A stretch of 64,000 bases of DNA. It comes from Leuctra nigra (Eukaryota > Arthropoda > Insecta > Plecoptera > Leuctridae). Numbering within the stretch: the first letter of the stretch is position 1; the number at the start of each line of letters is the position of its first letter. The translations under genes and the position numbers were made by a program. Shown here piece after piece: positions 1 to 9,800 of this stretch. The stretch spans positions 26,627,060 to 26,691,059 of the forward strand of contig OW203768.1 in assembly GCA_934045905.1 (NCBI GenBank). The letters run 5' to 3'. The notes beneath the pieces were generated by a model, which was not told where the DNA came from, ran no database searches, and worked only from the letters and a program-made list of their open reading frames with translations.

Positions 1-467
1 ATATTAGGACAGTTACGTCTTTTTATTGGAATTGATTTCAAAACCGACTATAATACCTATTACTTTACTCATAACTCAAAATATAACAATTTTCATGAAT
101 AAATATCAATTTGAAATTACGTAAATAAATATCTTTGAGTGACTTTGTGATGTAATCAGTGATGTAATATTTATCAAACAACAATGATGTTGGCATAGCA
201 ACAATAAAATTATTACAGAACATGACGTTCATGTCTTTGTCCCGTAAAATATCATATTTAAAGGACATTTTTTTCTGTTAAAGATCCTGATAAAATTCAT
301 CTTGCGAATTATATTCCAACTTATTTTAAAATTAATGGATATTCGGTCCCTAACCATTTTTTGTATGGATACCTACTGTAGGGGATGCAGTTAAATAAAT
401 GGCAGCATTTAGCTTGCATTTTAAGCGTCAAGCCTAATTTATGCATCAAGTTTAATTTTACTGGAGC

Positions 468-545
468 AAGTTGGCTCAGGCAGTAACGCCTTAAACTTGT
501 ATCCCGGAAGTCCTGACTTCGATTCCCGCGACCGGCTACTTGACT
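468..545 (+). repeat. tRNA-derived SINE head, left arm
   Basis: TTGGCTCAGGCAGTAACGC resembles an RNA polymerase III A box, and CTTCGATTCCCG about 35 bp on resembles a B box. The same sequence is inverted in the right arm at 5400-5478. Confidence 0.45.
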
Positions 546-588
546 GAGTACGTCGTGGGTGTTCCTCAGTCGAGAGTAAATGCTATGA

Positions 589-692
589 TTTTCACTAATA
601 ACTAGGAAAACGCTCAGTGTAACGCGTTGATGATCGAGCACCGAAACGGGCAACACCTCGAAGTCGAACTGAAATTCCCTTTACAGAAAATG
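589..692 (-). mobile_element. Helitron-like 3' end fragment, left arm
   Basis: Reading the minus strand, the sequence has the family's hairpin region and ends in CTAG followed by T. It also has the family's upstream motif TTCGAGGTGTTGCCCG. About 80 bp is recognisable. It is matched in inverted orientation at 5255-5333. Confidence 0.5.
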
Positions 693-786
693 TAAGACAG
701 ATTATAAAAAGCATAACACGAACGACAAATTAATTTTATCCATTATTCAGATTGTTTATTAAGGGATGTGCGTTGTAAAAATATCC

Positions 787-857
787 TATCGAACCGGGGC
801 TCGAGCCCGGGACCTCTCACTTGCCGGGCGAGAGCTCTACCAATGAGCTATCCGGTC
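787..857 (-). tRNA. tRNA-like sequence (pseudogene or SINE head), anticodon-like GGC
   Basis: Read on the minus strand, 71 bases fold as a near-cloverleaf. The D stem is GCTC/GAGC, the anticodon stem CTCGC/GTGAG has loop CCGGCAA, and the T stem CCGGG/CCCGG has loop CTCGAGC. The acceptor stem pairs poorly (about 4 of 7), and position 33 is C rather than T. A working tRNA-Ala is therefore unlikely. It is more likely a decayed tRNA gene or the head of a SINE. Confidence 0.45.
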
Positions 858-858
858 G

Positions 859-1679
859 AACGGACGGACATTAGACACAACGCACTGATGAGGGTTAGAG
901 ATCTCCGAGGAGAATGGAATGAAGGTAGAGAATGCTCACTACGAACTGTCATATCACCGGTGACGATGCTGTCACCCTGTCTCTTTACACTTGCGTGCGC
1001 AAACCTCTTATACTCGACTTGAACGAGTTACTTGAGTCAGGATGACTCCATGGAAATGCATTTCCACTTTAAACGATAAACATTCAAGAGGTATTTAAGA
1101 TGAAACTAATACTAATCTTCTAGAAATCATTAAGTCCTCAACCAGGATAGTAATTAATGTGTTGTGAATAAATTGGCCTTATCCGTTAGTTGGATCAATT
1201 TCCATTGTGGGACTTGTGGACACCCGGGACATGTGGACACCCGGATAACAGAAAGTGTACAATATGTAAGAGGATAGAACTTTTTCAATTCTTATTTACG
1301 AATCACAGTGGAGCACATTGGGAACATTAACGACGTCGCGTGTCGTTGCTTGTATTCAGCAGAGCGTTGCTAAATATTTAATTAGTTTCTTATTAACGCA
1401 TGGGCATGTTTGACTGGACGGTCACAAAATTGAAATAATATAATGCAAAAACGGAATTAGAGTTTATTAATTACAATCGCGTATACTTTACACTGTACAA
1501 ATATATATTGTAACATAATTACTTATTCAGAAACACATAATAAATAATATAACCTACTTTGCTTGGAACAAAATTATTTCTCAAAAAAAAATCACAAAAC
1601 AAAATATTATCTCTTGTAATAAATAAAAAATAGCTCTATTTTCTGTAAAATAAAAACAATATTATTTTAGTTTCTATAC
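859..1679. other. Non-coding interior of the Tc1-type element
   Basis: This is AT-rich sequence with no coding signal. The only local pattern is a short direct repeat around 1218-1245 (gtggacacccgg twice). Confidence 0.4.
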
Positions 1680-1988
1680 TTAATACCCCGACCAACCTCC
1701 GCCGTTGTCCAGGACGGCGTTGAGACGCCTCGGCATGGAGTCGATCAGAGTGCGCATATAGCGAGGACCCTCAGTAACATCCAGCCAGGCCGTCTCAACG
1801 GCGTCCCAGAGAGCGTCGGGGTTGGCTGGCTGGACCCACGCGTCCTTCATGGTTCGTACCACCTCCGCCCACACATTCTCGATGGGGTTCATGTCTGGGC
1901 CCTTCGGTACCCAGTCCATGAGTTCCACGTCGTGCTGGGCCCTTAACCAATCCCGGACGACGCGGGCGTGGTGTATGGGGCTGTTGTC
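1680..1988 (-). CDS. Tc1-like transposase exon 3 (catalytic DNSP...NPIE)
   Basis: The acceptor is CTGTTCCAG, followed by GACAACAGC. The exon has 103 codons including the stop and carries the second Asp (DNSPIHH) and the Glu (NPIENVW) of the RNase-H-fold active site. Confidence 0.85.
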   Translation of the reverse strand, partial: DNSPIHHARVVRDWLRAQHDVELMDWVPKGPDMNPIENVWAEVVRTMKDAWVQPANPDALWDAVETAWLDVTEGPRYMRTLIDSMPRRLNAVLDNGGGWSGY

Positions 1989-4900
1989 CTGGAACAGAAT
2001 CAATGTGCAAATCCAGATTCTGCTTCGATATACCACAAGTTATTGACATGCATCACAAGCATTGTTACCAGCACTCCACAGTCGTGATTGGTATAATCAC
2101 AATAAAATTTCTATGCCCTTTCTCTTATGCAATTTTGCAATAATTCCACTTTCAATCTCAATGTATTTTTATCTTTAAAACTGTATAAATTGAGACTTAT
2201 GGTGTAGCCCAATTATCTACTAATTAGCATTTTTCAAAACCATATTAAACCTATATTTAAACTCATCCCTTGACCCAATAGTTTATAGGGAGATATTATT
2301 ATTAATATTAATACGTAAACAAAAAATCATGTTGTAGACATTCGTTCGATTAATCATAATTTGTAGTAAACTAAAAAGATTGTTGCACCCTAACAATAAA
2401 AATGATCATGGTAAAAAAAACTCTCATATACAAGGGCTATCCAAAAAATTAGATGGTTTTGATCATTAGTCTCGCACTTCTCAACTGTTGTCTTTTTGAT
2501 TATATAATTGTCTTCCTTTATTCATTGGCTAGCCATAGATGAAAAATTCTGGACCTTTTGTTCACGTTTTTTACACAGCGTTTTATACGAGTAAGTCGGT
2601 AAAACGGCCTAGAGAGTGGAATACAGGGAATGCTACACGTTTTTTTGAAGAATGTTTATTTTTTATTTGAGTCACTCCCCATTGTCCTGTTTACGTTTTT
2701 ACCGTTCATCGTTTATTCCCGCGTTTAAATCTCTCGTCCTGCACTTTACCGTCGCACTGCTCTGCAACTTAGCTGGAACTTACGCGAAACAAACTCAAGC
2801 GACTCACTTACTGTCGCGGGCTAACGATGGTCCACAAAAGAAAGACCCCGCAGAACTGATGAAATTTCCATGCGAATTACACTCGAGTAACGTATACTAT
2901 TACTCGTAAAGACCTCCGGCGGACTTTGGACGCTTTTCAAAGCAATTATTTTGTCTAGAAGCTCCACAAATTGATAACTTGTTTTTTAATGTCTTAGCGA
3001 ATTTCCCTTGGAACTTCGGAACTATTATCCCGTACTCCCATCTAGATGCCAAAACTAAACATCTCTCTAATTGGTTGGCATCACTTGACCATGTCGTGAC
3101 ATAAGAAAATTGTTCAACAGTTTCTTTTCAATCCAGGGTCTACCATGACAAAGCCAAGTTCCTGTTTAGTCCAGTCAAATGAGAGATTTACCCAAAACAA
3201 ATTGCAACATTTTGTTTTTTGGTGTCATTCTCTTCAGAAAAATGCCCTCTACAACATATCCAAAATCCGTCAAAATCCGCGCACCGGAAGTACTTTTTAA
3301 TCACGGTTTAATTTAATTTTCCATGTAAATTTCAACTTGCAAAAAAAATTTTTTCATGTAACTCCGATTTTGACGAAATTTGACAGAATTGTTCACCATT
3401 CTAAATGAACACAAAAAGCTATCTGAGCGTTTTTCTCTAAATCTTATCGTTTGGGAAATATGGCCCATCGAAAAGTCATATTTTAGGCAGTTTTCGACGA
3501 TTCGGTCACTTTGAGTGTAATTTGACGTTTTGCGAGGTCCATATTTCCCAAACGAAAAGATTTAGATAAAAACGCTCAGAGAGCTATTTGCTTCATTTAG
3601 GATGGTCAACAATTCTGCCTTAAGTTTCGTAAAAATCGGAGTTATATGAAAAATGTTTTTTTGCAAGATGGAATTAACATGGGAAATTAACTTAAAAAGT
3701 GATTAAAAAGTATTTCCGGTACACGGATTTTGGCGGATTTTGGATATATGTTGTAGAGGGCATTTTTTTGAAGAGAATGACACCAAAAAACCAAATGTTG
3801 CAATTTGTTTTGGGTTTGGACATTTTAAAGCCTGATTTGACTGGACTAGTTTGTTGACAACTCACACTTCAATCGCCCTATCTGGATGACTCATTGTTCA
3901 TACAAGTACACTACCTTTTCAATCTAAAAAAAATCTATACATTATTTTTGATAATTTATAATTGAAAACCCGTATTAAAGTGTAAGATTTATTTTATATT
4001 TTTAAAGAGGAAATCAGACAAATCAGAAAATGTGCCAGGTTCATAAAAAAAACTCGTTAGACCTTTTATTTGAATCGCTTTTTACCTACTAACATCTAGA
4101 TTTACCTGTTGGAAGCGGATGTTGCCGTGGGGGTAGAGCACCCTCACCGACGGCACCATGACATCACGGAGGATGTCACGGTATTGCTCGCCGGTGAGTC
4201 TTCGATCTACCCGCCACAGCGCGCCTCCGCCTTCTTTGGACACCCAGCCCCACGCACACACGGAGAAGCGGCCGCTCCTCCGCCTCTGCGCGACGTATTC
4301 GGGGTCGTATCGTGCCCCCTTCGGCCGGTACACGAGGACTGGCCCGTCGTTTGCCGAAGAGAATGTTTTTTCGTCCGAAAAAACAACTCTCGACCAGTCC
4401 TCGTGCAAATGTGCGGCGGCGAACGCCATGCGGTCCATACGCTGTGCGTCGGTCAGCTCCTCCTTCATTGCGGCGTGCTGGGGGCGCAGGTCGGCATCCT
4501 TCAGCCTGTTCCTGGCTGTCTGGGGACAACCAGGAAAGTTGGTAGCGGCTTTAAGCTTGTGTGCGTCTGTGAAGGGCGACGCACGCGATGCAACCACAAG
4601 AACTGCATCTTGTGCTGCGGTGGAGACGCGTAATAAGCCCGTTCCAGGTCTAAGAAAGAAAATATCAAGGACTTTTAAGATTCAAATAATTGACAAGCTT
4701 CTCAAACAGACTGTAAATATGAGAAGGGCAGAGTAAGTTTGCCCAGGGCTGTTATATATTCATCCGATTAGTTTTATGTTATGACTCTATTTCTCAGTAT
4801 ACAATCTCTAATTTCATAAATGACTAGGTAATTACCTTCGGTTGACATTTCCCTCGACCTGGTATTGTTGCCACCATCTTCTGGCAGTAATGCCTGGAAC

Positions 4901-4996
4901 GCCATATTGTTGGCCGGCGTGGGTCGGTATCATCCCGGCTGACTCAATGAGAGCGATCACTTTTTGCTTAATTTCCAGGTCCCATTGACGAGGCAT
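1680..4996 (-). CDS. Tc1/mariner-like DD35E transposase, three exons, intact
   Basis: The exons are 4836-4996, 4106-4649 and 1680-1988. All splice sites are GT-AG, the phases match (2, then 0), and together they encode 337 residues with no internal stop, which is normal length for the family. Exon 1 starts MPRQWDLEIKQKV and holds the N-terminal helix-turn-helix, including an ARRWWQQYQVEG segment. Exon 2 carries the first catalytic aspartate in VVFSDEKTF. Exon 3 begins at the second, in FQQ-DNSPIHHA, and holds the glutamate in GPDMNPIENVWAEV. There are 35 residues between the second Asp and the Glu (DD35E by my count), against 34 in classical Tc1. The transposase would cut and paste DNA at TA sites. 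Intron 2 (about 2.1 kb) contains a palindromic MITE. The exons are far richer in GC than their surroundings, which may reflect recent arrival. Introns are unusual in this family. Confidence 0.85.
3169..3846. mobile_element. Palindromic MITE with TA duplication, in transposase intron 2
   Basis: The left end GTCCAGTCAAAT matches the right end ATTTGACTGGAC in inverted orientation. TA flanks both sides (3167-3168 and 3847-3848). The two arms of about 310 bp are near-complementary over their whole length and meet at about 3480-3520, so the 678-bp element can fold into one long hairpin. This is typical of foldback or Tc1-type MITEs. Confidence 0.75.
4106..4649 (-). CDS. Tc1-like transposase exon 2
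   Basis: A CTTAG acceptor lies just above 4649, and the donor after CAACAG is GTAAAT. The 544 bases continue exon 1 in phase and finish in phase 0. The exon holds the linker, the second DNA-binding segment and the first catalytic Asp (SDEKTF). Confidence 0.8.
4836..4996 (-). CDS. Tc1-like transposase exon 1 (HTH)
   Basis: The ATG is at 4996-4994. The exon has 53 codons plus two bases and ends CGAAG before a GTAAT donor. It encodes the N-terminal DNA-binding helix-turn-helix. Confidence 0.8.
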
Positions 4997-5254
4997 GTTG
5001 TCTCAAAGAAGTCTGATTCGACTGTCATTTGGTCCAAATTATTTCTCTGTATATGAGGTGGTTTAGTTGATATTGATAACAAACGCAAGCGCAATAGGAT
5101 TATTATACGTCATTGGGTTACTCATTCATCGAGAGCTCATGAGCAAGGCGAACAAGCGCCAAAACTAAATATGTGAACTATGATAATAATTAGGTATCCA
5201 ATTCCATTGTATTGCAGTGAAATTGGCTGTCTTGGCTTACCTGTTTAAGTTTTC

Positions 5255-5333
5255 TATAAAGGGAATTTCAGTTCGAGGTGTTTGCCCGTTTCGGTGCTCG
5301 ATCATAAACGCGTTACACTGAGCGTTTTTCTAG
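5255..5333 (+). mobile_element. Helitron-like 3' end fragment, right arm
   Basis: The sequence contains TTCGAGGTGTTTGCCCG, then AACGCGTTACACTGAGCG, and ends TTTTTCTAG followed by T. This is the same end seen in the larger copies at 40-53 kb. Confidence 0.5.
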
Positions 5334-5399
5334 TTAAAAGTGAAACTCACTGCATTGACTCTCGACTGAGAGAAATCACGAAGCACCTCAGTCAGGCAG

Positions 5400-5478
5400 G
5401 TCGGTCGCATGAATCGAAGTCGGGACTTCCGGGATACAAGTTTAGGGCGTTACTGCCTGAACCAACTTGCTCCAGTAA
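5400..5478 (-). repeat. tRNA-derived SINE head, right arm
   Basis: This is the inverted counterpart of 468-545, with the same A-box-like and B-box-like motifs read on the minus strand. Confidence 0.45.
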
Positions 5479-5689
5479 AATTAAACTTGATGCAGAAATC
5501 AGATATAACCCTGCCATATATTTATTTGCATCCCATACAGTACACACAAAATCAATGGGAAAATGCATCAATCTAAAAATAAGTTTTAATACCTTTAATG
5601 GAATTTCACGGAATTTCAAATTGATATTTATTAATGAAAATTCTTATATTTTGGGTAATAAATTCAAATAAAATAGCGTAACTGTCCTA

Positions 5690-6237
5690 TTGGCAATGTG
5701 TAAAAAAAATTTACGACTAAAAGTATAAATCAAATATTAGGGTTAATTTGAAATTTACGTTTTCTCATAAAATGAATTAAAAGAGTATGTAATGTTATCC
5801 TAATCCAATCCATTATATAGACGTAGGTATACTTTGTTCTATTGATTAACTGCTTTTAGATCGGATTGTTTGCAAATGAAATTATAAATTTGCAAAAGCA
5901 TAACATCATAATACATCTTTTAAAATTATGAATCTGAAACATAATATAGATTGCACTTATTGAGAAAATTTGAGCCGAAATCTAGGTAGACCACGATCGG
6001 GTTAGCCAGGAGCAATATTTTAATGAAGATTCGACCTGCTAGGCTGATCGATTGAGAAATTACCTGTTTCTATTTGACGTCAATATCTCCCCCATCCCTT
6101 GAGTGATGGTTACTCGAGCACAGAGAGAGATAGCAGCTAGAGTGAGAGGTCTGACCGGTTTGTACAGGCAATCGGAAAATGAATAGACAAGATATGATAC
6201 TCTAACTTTTCATCACGATCACTTTATGTTTGGCTGA
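5690..6237. other. AT-rich intronic sequence, nothing recognised
   Basis: This lies between the Tc1-type element and the first small MITE, inside the ABCG gene's 3'-ward intron. I see no exon, tRNA or repeat signature. Confidence 0.4.
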
Positions 6238-6408
6238 GTGTACGTACAGTCACGGAAATATATTCGGTAAACGCTCCTTTCACCCCCCACCACATTCAAA
6301 CAACTTTGCCAGTGTTACGGGTCGAGGGGGAGGAGCCTAAACTAACGTAAATGCATGGAAAGGGAGAAGGAGCCTTTACCGAATATATTTCCTTGACTTT
6401 ACATACAC
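6238..6408. mobile_element. Short MITE
   Basis: About 171 bp with inverted ends (GTGTACGTACAGTCACGG against GTGTATGTAAAGTCAAGG). Just inside is an inverted AATATATTCGGTAAA segment. It is non-coding. Confidence 0.55.
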
Positions 6409-6714
6409 GATGCGCTGAGTATTTACTTTATTAAAAAAAAATTGTTTGAATGAACGTGTTAGCTTGATCAATTTTAATACCATCACTCTTTAGTGCTAAG
6501 TAAGACAAATTCTTTGGATTTTGGTTCGAATCAATATCCCACTTATCGAACAATTTGTTTAAATTTTAAAATATTGCACCTCGTAATCGCAAGTGCCGTC
6601 ACGTTTTCATTGCAAATGCAAATGCAAATGAAACACATTTCCTTCCTCTTGTTTTCTTGGCGTCTACAAACAAGTTGTTATAAATACAAAGTAGTGAGTA
6701 GGTGTGATATCTAC

Positions 6715-6830
6715 CTTCATCGGATTCCTCGCAGTCTTGAGACTGTAGTTGCAGCCCGTCGCCACTTCCTCAGCCATCTCGACGTACTTCTCTAGCAGAT
6801 GCAACTCCATCGTTCTACCAACTAGGCTGT
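6715..6830 (-). CDS. ABCG exon: loop, last exon in the window
   Basis: The acceptor is TGTTGCAG. The exon encodes [20 protein letters not shown] through [13 protein letters not shown] in phase 0, with donor GTAGAT. The next exon, with the remaining membrane segments, is not between here and the left edge, so the gene continues outside the window. Confidence 0.85.
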
Positions 6831-9800
6831 CTGCAACATTAGACGTCAACGCATGACAACATCTATCTATGAAAACATCAAGCTTCTTCTACGTCACTCA
6901 CCACTCATATCCAGCCAGACGCTCACTTCACTTCCATCAATGACGTCATCCGTCGTGTTTAACCCAAAGTCCCCTCTCTTGGCCAAGGCCTCGCTGAAGT
7001 TGCTGGGGAAGTAGATGAATCCGCGGTTCTTTCCAGTCATTGTCCCTTCCCTGGCTGCTTCCACACTGTCATAGTAGATCTACGACATACAGTCAATTAC
7101 ATCACACTTTAAACGGAATATGAAGGCAAGAGAAATTTAACCGTCAATATTGCAGAAGCATTTTCCGTCAGTTGGCTGGTTTTTACAGGTCGGCCCTCAA
7201 TTTTTGGACCTACCTTCCCAATAACAACTCTCTCCACGAGAGTTTTCGGAACCGTTTTGATGAAATGAAGCTGTGCAGACGGTTTGTTCCGTTGAGTGTG
7301 CTGGTGGCCCTGAAAAGGGACGTGGGCAACGTTTCGAAGGCTCTTTTCCTTCATCTTAGGGCAACGATTGAGGGTTGACAGATAGGTTTTTAAAGTGAAT
7401 CAAGATCTGAGCTGCTCTTACATTGATCGTGGTCTGGTCGGTGAGTTTCGACATGAACAGACAGCTGAGTCTTAAGAATTCACACGTGTCGTAGAAGCCT
7501 TCGTCGTCGAGTTCCACCCACGTGTAGTTGAAGAGCGGACCGCTGTGCGCGCTGCAGTCGCCCAGTTCCTCGTTCACGACTCCAAGATAGAGGCCGTGAG
7601 GATCGCCGCCAATCGCGACGAAGAAGAACACGATCTGGATCAGCGGGAAGATGAACACGAAGAAGATGCCGCTGAGAAGAGACAACATTTGCATTCAGTT
7701 AAAGTCTCTAGACGCTCAGAGATGTGTTTACTTTCATACGGAGTACGGTAATGCAATGGGCGATTTAACTAATTATCTCGGTGGCTCTGCTTTCTAATTA
7801 TTTTTATATGCAGTTTGATTACCAGGAACCTTAGTAAGAAGGTTCAACAATGTAAAAGCCCCCTTCATAGCTATTTGGAAATCAAACTGCATATGGAAAT
7901 TATTAGAAACCAGAGCCACCGAGATAATTTGTTAAAATGCCTATTATAAGAAGTAACCAACTTTTCTTTGAAGCATCGTTTTTCATAAAAATGAAAGAAA
8001 AACAATTGCAAACGTACTAAATGTAAAAAAGTAGGTTTCTTTCTATCTATTTTGTATACAATTTATCTAATTGTAAATTATAAAAAAACATCTTTATTAT
8101 TTTCAAACTTTTCCAACAAAAGGGTTTACAGATTTAAATGACAATTGTTAAATAATTCACTGGCATTGTAATCAGTGTCTGTTTGAATTTAATTAATTGT
8201 ATCAGTTATCATTAACTTTAAGAAATATTGCAAGGGGAAATCATATGGACGTTGCAGACCGATAATGTTGTTGCTTCTATCTCCAAGATTTTGGCTTTAC
8301 CCCGCGTTTCTGAGAACTCTTAGTGAGTTCTTGTAGAGCTGAGCCTTCATCCTCAACATCAGCGAGCCTCGCGGTCTCATCGGCTGTTGATGTTGATGAA
8401 TCGTCTGCAACGGAGGCGCGTTGTTGGAGGAGTTTTCAAGACTTTCTCTCTGTGAGGATGAACGTTGAAACAACGCCATATCGTCCTCCTGAGAATCATA
8501 CGGTTACATACATTCAGAACTTGTGAACCAAATATTAGATTGATCAGTATAGCATTTTCATATTCATTATCATTCGTGGGATTCACTGTCCTCCTGGGTC
8601 CAGGTTCATGTAATTTTCCACTTTGGAATTGATAGTTTACATTTGCTGTATCTTAATGATGATTATCTGCCTCGGAGTATACGCCGCACCAGTGTGAAGC
8701 GCCTCTGCACACGTTCGTCAGGTGGATGTCGCTGTCTACGAAACCGTGTGGATTGTGACGGGATGTCTGAAGCCGACTCCAGTTCATAAACTGTATCCGA
8801 TCATCGGGATAGCTCCACCTCACGTCGACGGAACATCGCTGTAGATGTGGAGTGGATGAAGCAGGACATTGGCCCCGACATTCGCTGCACGGACATCAGC
8901 CAGTGGCACGTGGTGATGCAAACTGACATTCCAGCGAAGGAAGAACCTGCCCATGCAGTATGGAGAACGCTGAAACGCATAAGATTCGGGGTCCGAGATG
9001 CAAGGCCAACCTGCAGAAGTGGGGCTTCCTGCCAGCCGATGCAGATATTCTGTGCGATTGCGGCTTTGTGCAGGATCCGCATCATCTACTGGGCTGTCCC
9101 CTACTAGATCATCCTTGCACAACAGAAGACTTGATGCAAGCAAAAGACAAGGCCATTGCAGCAGCCACTTTTGGGGAATATTTCTCATGACCGGACACGG
9201 AAATCAATTTACCACACAACACTCCAAGGTTATTTCGTCTTGAAAAGTTATATATCGTTTATTCGTGATAACAAGTTGATTATATATAATCGTACACGTT
9301 GCATTGGAGGGCATATGTAATTATGAACACATACGCTACCCAAGACGATCCAAAGTCAGTGAAGAATTCAACAAGTATAATGGCAAATTCATAATTAGAT
9401 CGTGGTAGATCCTTGTTCTACAGACCAAGATCGAAGTTAACATAAAGTAGTAAATGGTTCTTACTTCCTGGTCCGTGTCCTTGACTGGGTTCCTGAAGGA
9501 CTTTCCTGCTTCCTGCCGTCTGCTCAGGATCAGTAACACTTCTTCCAGAGTACTGCAGTTGTTTTGCGCGATCAGGCGGTTGGGAGTCGTCTCGGCCAAT
9601 AGCGTTCCTTCTCGCATCAATCCGACCTGCAAATGCATGTTCCATAAAGTAACAAAGTCTCACTCTTTTATAATTTCATGATTTGTTCTGAGTACATTAA
9701 AATTTAGCTATAATTTTAGCTATAAATTTTTTGCTAGATCGAAAAGTTAGATGACCTGATGGATAACCGTAAGTTGTTATTGGTGTTACCCATCCTAAAT

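Larger units (their letters stand above)
7..5687 (-). mobile_element. Tc1/mariner-type transposon with long inverted arms
   Basis: The ends are inverted copies that start GGACAGTTACG and finish CGTAACTGTCC. Each is flanked by TA (5-6 and 5688-5689), the target duplication expected of Tc1/mariner. The inverted arms are long and imperfect, about 1-690 and 5250-5687. Each arm holds a tRNA-like SINE head and an approximately 80-bp Helitron-like 3' end. The interior carries an intact spliced transposase on the minus strand. The left end lies only a few bases from the window edge, so the left TA could be coincidental. Arms of this length are unusual for Tc1 elements, and later conversion or duplication between the arms is possible. 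Confidence 0.7.

Noticed and set aside
787..857. Functional tRNA-Ala gene
   Set aside because: The acceptor stem does not pair and the base before the anticodon is wrong. It is kept only as a tRNA-like remnant.
4109..4736. Plus-strand frames of 174 and 192 codons
   Set aside because: They are antisense shadows of the GC-rich transposase exon 2, which has clear family motifs on the minus strand.
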